From contig NZ_JAAGOY010000007.1 in the NCBI RefSeq assembly GCF_010500215.1, positions 652,501 to 716,500 of the forward strand: 64,000 nucleotides of DNA, read 5' to 3'. The notes beneath the pieces are model-generated. The model did not search any database. It was not told the DNA's origin and worked only from the letters and a program-made list of their open reading frames with translations. Shown one piece after another: positions 1 through 8,613 of this stretch. Source of the DNA: Aliiroseovarius sp. PrR006. Its GTDB lineage: Bacteria > Pseudomonadota > Alphaproteobacteria > Rhodobacterales > Rhodobacteraceae. The first letter of the stretch is position 1, and every line of letters begins with the position of its first letter. The position numbers were made by a program, and so were the translations under genes.

Positions 1-5
1 TCAAT

Positions 6-47
6 GAAAATTCCCGGCCGATTCAGATGAATCGCCGGGCAATTTTC
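6..47. terminator. bidirectional hairpin terminator after msrQ
   Basis: The left arm CCCGGCCGATTC (13-24) pairs with GAATCGCCGGG (29-39) across an AGAT loop, with one bulged C. The flanking GAAAATT (6-12) and AATTTTC (41-47) extend the stem and supply a T-run on either strand. It lies 29 bp past the msrQ stop and could also serve a plus-strand gene left of the window. Confidence 0.7.
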
Positions 48-75
48 CGAGTCACCTTCGTATTTCAGAAGGATT

Positions 76-717
76 CTAGGCCGGTCTCGCCGAATTTCTC
101 TGATGAATCGCACGAGACCGCTGTTTTTTCCGCGAGTCGTTCACCCGCCACCCCAGTAGAACCAGAATCACGGCCATATAGAGGAGTGATTCAGCCTCCC
201 AGGTTTTGCCCACCATTATATAGTGGATGCCGCCCAGTGCTGCGGTCGGATAGACCAGCTTGTGCAGCTTGCCCCACCGCGGACCCAGTTTGCGGATGGA
301 CCAGTTGTTCGAGGTGATCGCAAGGGGAGTCATCAGAATGAACGCCGCCATGCCAACCGTAATATAGGGACGCTTCAGGATGTCCTTCCAGATCTCGGAC
401 AGGATCTGCACATCCAGCACCAGCCAGACCAGTAGATGCGCCGCGACATAGAAGAAGGTCAGCACGCCGATCACGCGACGCAGCCGGATCAGGTTCACAC
501 CTGTAATGGCGCGTAGCGGGGTAACTGCCAGCCCAAGGATCAGCGTTTGCAATCCCAGCTCGCCCAGTTCGTGCTCCAGTGCCTTGATCGGCTCGACACC
601 AAGACCTCCGGTCAATCCCAGATAGAGGTACCAAAAGGGCAACGCCGCACCGAGCGTATAGACAAGCCAGACCGGAACTTTGCGCAGGCCATGATTTAGA
701 TGGTCAACAAGTTTCAC
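76..717 (-). CDS. msrQ: MsrQ, heme-binding membrane subunit of the MsrPQ methionine sulfoxide reductase
   Basis: Inner-membrane b-type heme protein (formerly YedZ) that passes quinone-pool electrons to periplasmic MsrP, which repairs oxidised methionines. The 213-residue product has about six hydrophobic segments. His94, His152 and His165 fall at nearly the same positions as the E. coli heme ligands (known from the family: about 91, 151, 164). The start is a GTG that overlaps the TGA of the preceding small gene (GTGA), with GGAGAGG upstream. The longer in-frame extension to 828 runs through that gene and is rejected. It is last in the msrP operon. The C-terminal tail is basic and probably cytoplasmic. 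Confidence 0.93.
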   Translation of the reverse strand: MKLVDHLNHGLRKVPVWLVYTLGAALPFWYLYLGLTGGLGVEPIKALEHELGELGLQTLILGLAVTPLRAITGVNLIRLRRVIGVLTFFYVAAHLLVWLVLDVQILSEIWKDILKRPYITVGMAAFILMTPLAITSNNWSIRKLGPRWGKLHKLVYPTAALGGIHYIMVGKTWEAESLLYMAVILVLLGWRVNDSRKKQRSRAIHQRNSARPA

Positions 718-923
718 GAACAACAGCCCTCTCCGCTTTGGATTGGTGGGCACGCGACAGTCCCATAGGAACAGAACACGCAGCAGTCGCCGGGTTTCGG
801 GCGCAGGACTTCGTGACAGCCCTTGCATTCGTAGAAGAACATGCAGGCGTCATCGGGCATTTCTTCGCGCGACGTGTGTCCGCAATGGGGGCAGGTCAGC
901 TCAGAGATGCTCTCGATCTGCAT
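714..923 (-). CDS. GDCCVxC-motif cysteine-rich small protein
   Basis: A 69-residue protein with ten cysteines: C11xxC14, C27, C33xxC36, then G45-D46-C47-C48-V49-F50-C51-S52-Y53-G54, C58 and a C67-C68 end. The first part looks like a zinc ribbon. The second matches a family known as GDCCVxC-domain (seleno)proteins, whose function I do not know; here all positions are Cys. No signal peptide, so probably cytosolic. Its ATG overlaps the msrP stop by one base (TGATG) and its TGA overlaps the msrQ GTG start, so translation of all three is coupled. Inference: a thiol-based redox or metal-handling partner of the MsrPQ system or its biogenesis. Existence is well supported, the role is not. Confidence 0.85.
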   Translation of the reverse strand: MQIESISELTCPHCGHTSREEMPDDACMFFYECKGCHEVLRPKPGDCCVFCSYGTVACPPIQSGEGCCS

Positions 924-1831
924 CAGAAATTCTTCGCCAGATCCATACCAGAGTACAGCCCGGCGACCTCTTCTTCGTATCCGTTGAACATCAGCGTCTC
1001 TTTACGCTTGGCAAACAGACCGCCACCGATGGTGCGTTCCGTGGCCTGCGACCAGCGGGGGTGGCTGACCTCTGGGTTCACATTTGAATAAAAGCCATAC
1101 TCGCGCGGCTGGAGCATGTTCCACGTGGTCAGCGGCTGCTTATCCGTCAGTGTGACGCGCACGATCGACTTGATCGATTTGAAGCCATACTTCCACGGAA
1201 CCACCAAACGCAGCGGCGCACCGTTCTGTTTCGGCATAGGCTTGTCGTAGATGCCAGTGGCCATGATGGTCAGCGGGTGCATGGCTTCGTCCAGACGCAG
1301 ACCTTCGCGGTAGGGCCAGTCGACGTTCACGGTGCGGATGCCGGGCATTTCTTCTTTGCGGACCAGCGTTTCAAACGCCACATACTTCGCGCCCGGCTGC
1401 ACGCCTGCCATATCCAGCAACTGGTTCAGCTCGAACCCGTACCACGGGATCACCATCGACCACGCTTCAACACAGCGGAAGCGATAGATGCGTTCCTCTT
1501 GGCTGACCTTCTTCAGAATATCCTCAAGCCCATAGCTGCCCGGCTTGTCGACCATCCCGTCGATCTGCACCGACCACGGGTCGATGGTCAGCTGATGCGC
1601 GTGGCGGGCGGGATCGTCCTTGCCGGTGCCAAACTCGTAGAAGTTATTGTAGCTCGAGATCTCTTCGAACGTGTTGGGCGTTGCGTCGGTCGAGTATTTC
1701 GAAGCGCCCAACGCCGGCCCCATGGCCATACCTGCAAACAACCCGGCGGCACCGCCCATCAACTGGCGGCGGTTCATGTAGTCCGCCTTGGGCGTCACGT
1801 CCGAGTATTTCAGCACATTCTTATAGGCCAT
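923..1831 (-). CDS. msrP: MsrP, periplasmic molybdopterin methionine sulfoxide reductase
   Basis: Catalytic subunit that reduces protein-bound methionine sulfoxide in the periplasm, with electrons from MsrQ. 302 residues. A twin-arginine signal is visible as N-R-R-Q followed by a Gly/Ala-rich hydrophobic stretch (about residues 20-43), consistent with Tat export of a folded cofactor protein. The sulfite-oxidase-type fold is shown by R-C-V-E-A-W, where Cys120 is the expected molybdenum ligand, and by conserved [11 protein letters not shown] near residue 210. The ATG at 1831 with GACGAGG upstream is preferred to a GTG three codons earlier. First gene of the msrP / small Cys-rich gene / msrQ operon. 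Confidence 0.95.
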   Translation of the reverse strand: MAYKNVLKYSDVTPKADYMNRRQLMGGAAGLFAGMAMGPALGASKYSTDATPNTFEEISSYNNFYEFGTGKDDPARHAHQLTIDPWSVQIDGMVDKPGSYGLEDILKKVSQEERIYRFRCVEAWSMVIPWYGFELNQLLDMAGVQPGAKYVAFETLVRKEEMPGIRTVNVDWPYREGLRLDEAMHPLTIMATGIYDKPMPKQNGAPLRLVVPWKYGFKSIKSIVRVTLTDKQPLTTWNMLQPREYGFYSNVNPEVSHPRWSQATERTIGGGLFAKRKETLMFNGYEEEVAGLYSGMDLAKNF

Positions 1832-1930
1832 CACGGGCACCTCGTCTTCTGATCTTATTCTGATCTAAGACGGCGGACGCGCAAAGCCAAAGCACAATGG
1901 CTCACGTCCGCGCCAGAGGACTGTAACAAT

Positions 1931-3421
1931 TCATTCCGCGGGCATCTGGACCGAGGGATAAATCTCGTTCATCGGGACCGAGCGCCCGCTGTCCTGCACC
2001 AACCGTACGTGTCTACGGCGCATCTGGCGGGGTTCGGCCACGCCGACGGAGTGCGCGATGGTTTCGACCTCTTTCACGATGCCCTTGGCATAGCGCGCGA
2101 CCTTCACACATTTGTCTTCCGGCACCAGACCTTTCTGGAACCGGGGATCATGGGTGGTGATGCCGGTCGGGCAAGTGTTCTTGTTGCACTTCAGCGCCTG
2201 GATACAGCCCAGCGAGAACATAAACCCCCGCGCTGACACGACGAAATCCGCACCCGCACAGATCGCCCACGCGACGTCGCCCGGGTTCACCAGTTTGCCC
2301 GAGGCGATGATCCGGATGCGGTCATGCAGCCCCCGCGCGTCGCGCAGGTCGACGATCTGCGGCAGCGCCTCGCGGATCGGCATGCCGACCAGATCCATCA
2401 GCGGCATGGGCGCGGCACCGGTGCCCCCTTCCCCGCCATCAATGGTGATGAAATCGGGCGCGGCGTCCGGCCCACGCGCGACGATCCGGTCGAACAGCTC
2501 TTCAAATGGCTCGATCGCACCAATCACAGTTTTGAAGCCGACAGGCTTGCCGGTGACCTCTCGTATATGTGTCAGCATATCGAGCAGATCGTCCCAGTCA
2601 TCGATCTCTGGGTGACGGTTCGGGGAAATCGAGGCCTCTCCCACGCGGATCCCCCGGATCTTCGCAATCTCGTCCGAGACCTTCTCGGCCGGCAGAATGC
2701 CCCCCTTGCCCGGCTTCGCCCCTTGCGCCAGCTTCAGCTCGAACATCTTCACTTCAGGATGGGCCGCAGCTTCGCGCAGCTTCTCGTCGGACAGGTTCCC
2801 GTCATGATCGCGCACGCCATATTTTGCGGTGCCGATCTGAAACACGACATCGCCCCCACCTTTCAGGTGATAGGGCGATAAGCCCCCTTCCCCAGTGTTC
2901 ATCCAGACGCCCGCTTTGGCAGTGCCAATCGACAGCGCCTCGACCGCCGGACGGGACAAGGCACCAAAGCTCATGCCGGACAGGTTGAAGATCGACTTCG
3001 CCTCAAACGGCGTACGCGCATGCGGGCCAATGATCATCGGGGCGGTCTGGGCAAATTGCGTGTCCAGCGGAGGAAAGGCGGCATTCACGAAGATCGGCGT
3101 GCCCACCACGCTCAGGTTCCGCGTCGACCCGAAGGCCAGCGTATTCCCCTTGCCTGCCGCCGTGTGTTCGACCCAATGGCGCTGCGCCCGGTTGAACGGT
3201 AACTCTTCCCGATCCATCGCGAAGAAATACTGCCGAAAGAACTCGCCCAGGTTCGAGAACAGCGCCCGGAAACGCCCGATCACTGGATAGTTCCGGCGCA
3301 CCGCGTCATGGGTCTGCAGACGGTCTATTATATAAAGTGTCGCGATCACCACGAGGATAACCCCAACCGCAAAGACCAACACCTGAGCCAGAAGCTCGAT
3401 TGCCCAGAACATCGACTGCAT
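1931..3421 (-). CDS. FMN-binding glutamate synthase family protein with N-terminal membrane anchor
   Basis: 496 residues. Residues 1-32 form a hydrophobic segment, followed by a soluble domain resembling the central FMN/Fe-S part of glutamate synthase large subunit (GltB). Signs are the glycine-rich IDGGEGGTGAAP phosphate-binding stretch and a cysteine cluster with C-N-K-N-T-C-P-T-G, as in the 3Fe-4S site. It lacks the glutaminase amidotransferase domain and the C-terminal GXGXG domain, so it is not a normal GltB. Physiological substrate unknown; possibly a membrane-attached amidotransferring or other FMN oxidoreductase. Stands alone, 90 bp after msrP on the same strand. Confidence 0.88.
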   Translation of the reverse strand: MQSMFWAIELLAQVLVFAVGVILVVIATLYIIDRLQTHDAVRRNYPVIGRFRALFSNLGEFFRQYFFAMDREELPFNRAQRHWVEHTAAGKGNTLAFGSTRNLSVVGTPIFVNAAFPPLDTQFAQTAPMIIGPHARTPFEAKSIFNLSGMSFGALSRPAVEALSIGTAKAGVWMNTGEGGLSPYHLKGGGDVVFQIGTAKYGVRDHDGNLSDEKLREAAAHPEVKMFELKLAQGAKPGKGGILPAEKVSDEIAKIRGIRVGEASISPNRHPEIDDWDDLLDMLTHIREVTGKPVGFKTVIGAIEPFEELFDRIVARGPDAAPDFITIDGGEGGTGAAPMPLMDLVGMPIREALPQIVDLRDARGLHDRIRIIASGKLVNPGDVAWAICAGADFVVSARGFMFSLGCIQALKCNKNTCPTGITTHDPRFQKGLVPEDKCVKVARYAKGIVKEVETIAHSVGVAEPRQMRRRHVRLVQDSGRSVPMNEIYPSVQMPAE

Positions 3422-3777
3422 ACTGTTCCCTCCGTTTCAGGCCGAGTGTAGCGCAGATGGTCGGAAGGGAAAGTCACGGGCACTGACATTTATGTGCAGA
3501 AGATTCGGCGCAGACAAATTCCGCCGAGAGGCACAGTTCTGGTTTTCTGAGCAATGCTCCGCCGAAATCCGCGCGCAGCGTCGGAGAAGCTTCGCCACCC
3601 CCTGCCCCACCCCTCTTGCATGCACCATTCCTCGCCTATGGGTAGACGCGAAATTCGCGGCGCTCTGCTGGTTTCGGCCCATTCTGTCGATGGACGCTGT
3701 GCCGCCCAGTCCCCCGTGTTTCTCTGCCACTGCGTTCATTCCGACGCAGACAGAATTTAAAACTCACGGAGCACCAT
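3422..3777. other. intergenic stretch without a supported gene
   Basis: 356 bp between the divergent FMN protein gene and the EF-hand gene. Open frames here (for example 3437-3739 on the minus strand) have no recognisable domain, no good Shine-Dalgarno site and poor codon use. It presumably holds both promoters, but I see no clear -35/-10 pair. Confidence 0.5.
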
Positions 3778-4011
3778 ATGAAACTCGCGACTCTGACCAG
3801 CGCCATCGTCCTGACCGCCGCAACCGCCGCCTTTGCGGAAGGTTTGGACGCGAATGGCGACGGCATGGTGACGATCGAAGAAACCGTTGCCATGTATCCG
3901 GACGTCACCGCCGAGACCTTCTCGACCGCCGACACCAACGACGACGGCGTATTGGACGCCGAGGAACTGGCCGCCGCGCAAGAGGCTGGCCTGATCCCCA
4001 ACGAAACCTAA
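3778..4011 (+). CDS. small exported EF-hand calcium-binding protein
   Basis: 77 residues. Residues 1-20 are a Sec signal peptide ending A-F-A. Two EF-hand loops follow: D24-A-N-G-D-G-M-V-T-I-E-E35 and D52-T-N-D-D-G-V-L-D-A-E-E63, both with acidic residues at positions 1, 3 or 5 and 12. A single paired EF-hand module is thus the whole mature protein, probably a periplasmic calcium binder or sensor. CACGGAG precedes the ATG. It is a single gene followed by a hairpin terminator. The binding partner is unknown. Confidence 0.85.
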   Translation: MKLATLTSAIVLTAATAAFAEGLDANGDGMVTIEETVAMYPDVTAETFSTADTNDDGVLDAEELAAAQEAGLIPNET

Positions 4012-4039
4012 TTCCCCACCCCACCACTCACAAAAGCAA

Positions 4040-4073
4040 GCGCCCGCCGGTGAAAATCGGCGGGCGCAATTTT
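4040..4073. terminator. bidirectional terminator between the EF-hand and glycine-zipper genes
   Basis: A perfect 10-bp stem GCGCCCGCCG (4040-4049) / CGGCGGGCGC (4058-4067) is followed by AATTTT on the plus strand. Reading the minus strand it is followed by TTGCTTTTG. It sits between convergent genes and can end both. Confidence 0.75.
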
Positions 4074-4126
4074 GGTGTCGGGTCTGCGAGCAATCTCTCA
4101 GACAGCAATCTATCGATCCGGACGGA

Positions 4127-4750
4127 TCACTGCAGATTAACGAAAATCTGCGATTCAACACCCGCTTGCAGCAGAGCCTTCGAGATTTCGTCGATCGAAT
4201 TTGCGTCGGCTGAGCTGACAATGACAACGTCATTGACGACCAGCGAATACAGATCCGCTTCTGGCTGCGCATCGGGTGTGAGGCTAGCCAGATACTCATC
4301 TGCAGCACGTCGAGACATCGGCCCCCATTTGCCGTCATATGCGACGCCAATTGTATACTGTACATCCATCGTCATTTCTTTGCTGACGGACCGACCGCCG
4401 TTCAAATCAGCGATAGCCCGCGTAACAACGTCGGCATCTGTGATCCGCTCAGGGATGAATACATTCCGGCAGGTCTCGACCTCTTTGTATTTGGTGACCG
4501 TCTGCTGGCTGTTGTTATGGCCGATTGCCCCACCGATGATCGCGCCAGCGGCCGCACCTCCAGCATCATCCGTGACGACTTGGCCGATCACCCCACCAAT
4601 AATCGCGCCACCGATGACTTTTTCAGGCTCTCCACCTTTGACGGTCTCTTCGTAGGGGACAGAAGTCGTCTGGCATCTTACTTCATAAGATCCAGCGAAG
4701 GCCTGGGATGCCATCAGAACAGACGCTGCCACCGTTGTCAGAATTTTCAT
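4127..4750 (-). CDS. exported glycine-zipper protein with peptidoglycan-binding-like C-terminus
   Basis: 207 residues from an ATG with AAGGAG upstream; the longer frame to 4843 has no such site. Residues 1-19 are a signal peptide (…SQAFA). Residues about 45-76 are a glycine zipper with repeated GGAIIGG and GGAIG motifs, as in 17-kDa surface antigen and SlyB-like envelope proteins. The C-terminal half contains a D-G-K-W-G-P-M-S-x-x-A stretch that resembles the peptidoglycan-binding type 1 motif (DGxWGPxTxxA). Likely an envelope-associated protein that inserts in or lines the outer membrane. There is no lipobox cysteine. Exact role unknown. Confidence 0.75.
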   Translation of the reverse strand: MKILTTVAASVLMASQAFAGSYEVRCQTTSVPYEETVKGGEPEKVIGGAIIGGVIGQVVTDDAGGAAAGAIIGGAIGHNNSQQTVTKYKEVETCRNVFIPERITDADVVTRAIADLNGGRSVSKEMTMDVQYTIGVAYDGKWGPMSRRAADEYLASLTPDAQPEADLYSLVVNDVVIVSSADANSIDEISKALLQAGVESQIFVNLQ

Positions 4751-4959
4751 GGTCTTGCTCCTTTTCTGCAAGTCGCAGCTATCTGCCATAGCGTTCGCGA
4801 CAGCTATCAATTTCCGTTTGCCGCTCAGTGACGGCATTGCCATACCACCTGTGCAAATCTTGTACCCTTCCAGCTAACTCCCCCCGCGCGTGTTATTCAA
4901 TAGCACAGCGGAATTCTTCGAGGTTTTGCCGAGGGTTCAGGCTCACTTCTCCGAAAAAG

Positions 4960-4991
4960 CGCCCGCCGATGAAGATCGGCAGGCGTGTTTT
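4960..4991. terminator. hairpin terminator after the gene at 5093-5674
   Basis: CGCCCGCCGAT (4960-4970) and ATCGGCAGGCG (4975-4985) form an 11-bp stem with one mismatch and a GAAG loop. On the minus strand a CTTTTTC run follows, as expected of a terminator for the gene upstream on that strand. It closely resembles the hairpin at 4040-4073. The rest of 4751-5092 (342 bp) shows nothing else I can support, and is less GC-rich than the core genes. Confidence 0.55.
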
Positions 4992-5092
4992 GTTGGTGGG
5001 GGCGAATGTGCAGCGATGTGGGAACCCTTCCCACGCCTACGGTGGATTTGCGGACAAAACAGCCACTCGTAGAGTGGTGAGCCTCTGGGCCG

Positions 5093-5674
5093 CTACTTCA
5101 ACAGCAAACTCTTGAAAAATGCATCCGCCTCTTTATCCAGATTCCCGTAGGCTGGCTCAGATGGGGCATGCCTTTCACTGTAGTCCATTTCAAAGTAGGC
5201 GGGGTATTTTGATACGATGCAAATGACGCCAATGGCACGGAAGGGATAGGAAACCCCGCTGTCGTCTCTCACGTGGCTGTCCACTGCATTAACCTGATAT
5301 TTCTTGCAGCTGGCACCCGCATGATTCCAAACGAGTTGCTCGAAGGCTTGTACTGGGAAGCGGCCCTGATCAAGTTCGTTGTGAATCTCTGAAACCCTAG
5401 ACTGCAGGATGTTCTCTGGTTGCGAAAGCAAGAGGTAAGCAGTCTCATTTGAAAACTGGGTTGACCATCTAACACCAGCCACAATTGAATGATCGTCCTT
5501 TATAACCCTATGGGCAAAAACATGATTGCCAGCACCTTTATCTGTTGACCAATTAAGTGCAGGTGGAAGCGTCACTCTCCCAAATCCGAAGTCCAACTCC
5601 GTGTTCGAAAGGCTTTCTGCTGCTGCGGGCAGGGCAGCAGACATGAGAAGAAACAGCAAAAACATTCGCGGCAT
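5093..5674 (-). CDS. hypothetical exported protein
   Basis: 193 residues from the ATG (MPRMF) that follows AGGAGG. The first 19 residues are a signal peptide (…SAALPAAA). The mature part has three cysteines and no domain I recognise. Codon use is less GC-biased than in neighbours (many AAT, ATT and CAA codons), which may mean recent acquisition or a fast-evolving protein. It lies between the glycine-zipper gene and clpB on the same strand with large gaps, so it is probably a single gene. No function can be given. Confidence 0.6.
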   Translation of the reverse strand: MPRMFLLFLLMSAALPAAAESLSNTELDFGFGRVTLPPALNWSTDKGAGNHVFAHRVIKDDHSIVAGVRWSTQFSNETAYLLLSQPENILQSRVSEIHNELDQGRFPVQAFEQLVWNHAGASCKKYQVNAVDSHVRDDSGVSYPFRAIGVICIVSKYPAYFEMDYSERHAPSEPAYGNLDKEADAFFKSLLLK

Positions 5675-5779
5675 TGGATTCTCGTCCTCCTGCAACCACT
5701 CTAATGACATGGGCCATTGTTGTCCTTGAGCACGCTCAAATTTCGCTTCGGGCTCGAAGCCGCTACTCCGCTAAATTAA

Positions 5780-5815
5780 GCAAGAGCCCGCCTGATAGCG
5801 GGCTCTTGCAGTTTT
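5780..5815. terminator. terminator after clpB
   Basis: A perfect 12-bp stem GCAAGAGCCCGC (5780-5791) / GCGGGCTCTTGC (5798-5809) with a CTGATA loop. It lies 10 bp past the clpB stop. The minus-strand tail is TTAATTTA and the plus-strand tail AGTTTT. Confidence 0.7.
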
Positions 5816-5819
5816 CTGG

Positions 5820-8435
5820 TTAATGCACCACCGCGTCCTCGGGCGGTTGCCGGTTCGAGCTCGACACCCGATCCCCGACCAACAGCCCGTCGGCGCCAGC
5901 ACTGACGGTGATCGTATCTCCGTCCATCACATCACCCGCCAGCAGCATCTCGGCCAGTTGGTTCTGCAACGCGCGCTGGATGACGCGCTTCAACGGACGT
6001 GCGCCGAAGACAGGGTCATAGCCTTCATCCGCCAGCCACTTCTTCGCCGCCGCATCCAGATCCAGCGCGATGTTGCGGCGGCCCAGACGCTTGGTCAGGC
6101 GACCCAGTTGGATATCGACGATGCCGTCCATATCCTCGCGGGTCAGGCGATCGAAGATGATCGTCTCGTCCAGACGGTTCAGGAACTCGGGGCGGAAATG
6201 CGCCCGCACCGCGTCCATCACATCGCGCTTCGCGTCCGAGGCATCGGCCCCGTCCGGCAGCTGGCTCAGCGCCTGCGCGCCAAGGTTCGACGTCAGGATG
6301 ATCAGCGTCTGCTTGAAGTCCACGGTGCGCCCCTGCCCGTCGGTCAGGACACCGTCGTCCAGAACCTGCAAAAGCACGTTGAACACGTCCGGGTGCGCTT
6401 TTTCGACCTCGTCGAACAGCACGACCTGATAGGGCCTGCGCCGCACGGCTTCGGTCAACACGCCGCCTTCATCATAGCCGACATAGCCCGGAGGCGCGCC
6501 GATCAGACGGGCGACCGCGTGTTTCTCCATGAACTCGGACATATCAATGCGCACCATGGCGCTGTCGTCGTCAAACAGGAAGTCGGCCACGGCTTTGGTC
6601 AGCTCGGTTTTACCCACACCGGTTGGCCCGAGGAACAGGAACGAGCCAAGCGGGCGGTTCTCGTCGTTCAGACCGGCACGTGCGCGGCGCACGGCGTTCG
6701 AGACGGCGGTCACGGGCAGATCCTGACCGATCACACGACGGCCAAGCTCTTCTTCCATGCGCAAGAGCTTTTCACGTTCGCCTTCCAGCATTTTCGAGGT
6801 CGGAATGCCCGTCCAGCGCTCGACCACGGATGCGATCTGTTCGGGGCGCACGGCTTCTTCGACCATCATCTCGGCCTCGGCGCCTTCGGCGTCTTCCAGC
6901 TTCTTTTCCAGCCCCGGAATGACTCCGTAAGACAGCTCACCCGCCTTGGCCAAATTGCCTTCACGTTTGGCAACGTCCAGTTCGGCACGGGCGCGGTCCA
7001 GCTGCTCTTTCAGCTCGCGCGCACCTTCCAGCTTGTCGCGTTCCGACTGCCACTTGGCGGTCAGGCTAGCGGACTTCTCGTTCAAGGCTGACAGCTCAGT
7101 TTCCAGTTTTTCAAGTCGGTCCTTCGACGCCTTATCGTCTTCCAGACGCAGCGCTTCGGCCTCGATCTGCATTTGTAGGATCTGACGGTCCAAAGCGTCC
7201 AGCTCCTCGGGCTTCGAGTCCACTTCCATCCGCAAACGGCTGGCCGCTTCGTCCACAAGGTCGATGGCTTTGTCCGGCAGGAAGCGGTCGGTGATATAGC
7301 GATGCGACAGGGTCGACGCCGCCACCAAGGCGCTGTCCGAAATCCGCACGCCGTGGTGCAGCTCGTACTTTTCCTTGATGCCCCGCAGGATCGAGATCGT
7401 GTCTTCCACCGTCGGCTCTTCGACCATCACGGGCTGGAAACGACGGGCCAAAGCCGCGTCTTTTTCCACGTATTTACGGTATTCATCCAGCGTCGTGGCG
7501 CCCACACAGTGCAGTTCGCCGCGAGCCAGCGCAGGCTTGATCAGGTTGGCCGCGTCCATCGCGCCATCCGATTTACCGGCGCCCACAAGCGTGTGCATTT
7601 CGTCGATAAACAGGATGATCTCGCCGGCGGCGGCGGTCACTTCGTTCAGAACCGCCTTCAGGCGCTCCTCGAACTCACCACGATATTTCGCACCGGCGAT
7701 CAAGGCCCCCATGTCCAGCGCCATCAGTTTTTTGTTGCGCAGGCTTTCCGGCACGTCGCCATTGATGATGCGCAAAGCCAAACCCTCGGCAATCGCGGTT
7801 TTACCCACGCCGGGTTCACCGATCAGAACCGGGTTGTTCTTGGTGCGACGCGACAGAACCTGCATCGTGCGGCGAATTTCTTCGTCACGCCCAATGATCG
7901 GGTCGATCTTGCCCTCGGCAGCCGCTTCAGTCAGGTCGCGCGCATATTTCGACAGCGCTTCATAGCTGTCCTCGGCGCTGGCACTGTCAGCCGTGCGCCC
8001 CTGACGGATCTGATTGATCGCGGCGTTCAGCTTCTTGGCGTCCACAGCACCGGCATCCAGCGCATCGCGCGCACCGGATTTCACCACGGCCAAGGCCGTC
8101 AGCAACCGCTCGACCGGCACAAAGCTGTCGCCAGCCTTTTTGGCCAGCTTCTGCGCCTCATCAATCACGCTGGCCGTCTTGTTATCCATATAGACCTGAG
8201 CGCCATCGCCCGTCACCTTGGACAGCTTGCCAATGGCCGCATCCACAGCCGCGCGCACGCGATCCGGCGCGCCGCCCGCCTTGGTGATCAGGTTGGCGCT
8301 CATGCCCTCTTCGTCATCCATGAGGGCTTTCAGCAAATGTTCGGGAACCAGTCTCTGGTGGTTTTCGCGCATGGCGATGGTCTGTGCAGCCTGAATGAAG
8401 CCGCGTGACCGTTCAGTGAACTTCGACAAATCCAT
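5820..8435 (-). CDS. clpB: ClpB ATP-dependent disaggregase
   Basis: Cytosolic AAA+ Hsp104-family machine that, with DnaK/DnaJ/GrpE, pulls apart aggregated proteins after heat stress. 871 residues, the usual length. Order: N-terminal Clp repeat domain (1-145), first ATPase domain with Walker A GEPGVGKT near residue 205, long coiled-coil middle domain (about 400-530), second ATPase domain with Walker A GPTGVGKT near 610, and C-terminal small domain. The tail ends D-A-V-V-H. The start [12 protein letters not shown] has AAGGAG upstream; the open frame extending to 8654 is rejected. A heat-shock sigma-type promoter is visible upstream. Confidence 0.98.
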   Translation of the reverse strand: MDLSKFTERSRGFIQAAQTIAMRENHQRLVPEHLLKALMDDEEGMSANLITKAGGAPDRVRAAVDAAIGKLSKVTGDGAQVYMDNKTASVIDEAQKLAKKAGDSFVPVERLLTALAVVKSGARDALDAGAVDAKKLNAAINQIRQGRTADSASAEDSYEALSKYARDLTEAAAEGKIDPIIGRDEEIRRTMQVLSRRTKNNPVLIGEPGVGKTAIAEGLALRIINGDVPESLRNKKLMALDMGALIAGAKYRGEFEERLKAVLNEVTAAAGEIILFIDEMHTLVGAGKSDGAMDAANLIKPALARGELHCVGATTLDEYRKYVEKDAALARRFQPVMVEEPTVEDTISILRGIKEKYELHHGVRISDSALVAASTLSHRYITDRFLPDKAIDLVDEAASRLRMEVDSKPEELDALDRQILQMQIEAEALRLEDDKASKDRLEKLETELSALNEKSASLTAKWQSERDKLEGARELKEQLDRARAELDVAKREGNLAKAGELSYGVIPGLEKKLEDAEGAEAEMMVEEAVRPEQIASVVERWTGIPTSKMLEGEREKLLRMEEELGRRVIGQDLPVTAVSNAVRRARAGLNDENRPLGSFLFLGPTGVGKTELTKAVADFLFDDDSAMVRIDMSEFMEKHAVARLIGAPPGYVGYDEGGVLTEAVRRRPYQVVLFDEVEKAHPDVFNVLLQVLDDGVLTDGQGRTVDFKQTLIILTSNLGAQALSQLPDGADASDAKRDVMDAVRAHFRPEFLNRLDETIIFDRLTREDMDGIVDIQLGRLTKRLGRRNIALDLDAAAKKWLADEGYDPVFGARPLKRVIQRALQNQLAEMLLAGDVMDGDTITVSAGADGLLVGDRVSSSNRQPPEDAVVH

Positions 8436-8509
8436 GTCACTCTCCTTTTCAAGCGCCCTAGTGTTCAGATGCCCGCCCTTGCAGCACATCTTATTGGGCC
8501 TCGGGATTA

Positions 8510-8537
8510 ATTTGGGGTTTCGGGGCGAAAATTCAAG
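8510..8537 (-). promoter_or_regulatory. RpoH (sigma-32) type promoter of clpB
   Basis: On the minus strand CTTGAAT (8537-8531) and CCCCAAAT (8517-8510) are separated by 13 bp. This matches the E. coli sigma-32 pattern CTTGAAA-N11-16-CCCCATNT closely. It stands about 75 bp before the clpB ATG, as expected for a heat-shock gene. Confidence 0.7.
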
Positions 8538-8613
8538 CCGATCAACCGTGACAGATTTGCGTTTTTCGCCGCTTCGGCGTAGGAACTCGCGAACCGGAAC
8601 GGAGACCCCAGAC

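Noticed and set aside
714-716. Possible selenocysteine readthrough of the TGA ending the GDCCVxC protein
   Set aside because: The family can include selenoproteins, but here the TGA overlaps the msrQ GTG start and comes after all motif cysteines. No SECIS-like hairpin was seen.
3492-4655. 387-residue plus-strand open frame
   Set aside because: It covers the EF-hand gene in another frame and the antisense of the glycine-zipper gene. Its sequence is Arg/Ser-rich and low complexity.
5823-8408. Long open frames on the plus strand (5823-7091, 7302-8408)
   Set aside because: They lie antisense to clpB, whose protein is certain, and have no domains or ribosome-binding sites. High GC content gives such shadow frames.
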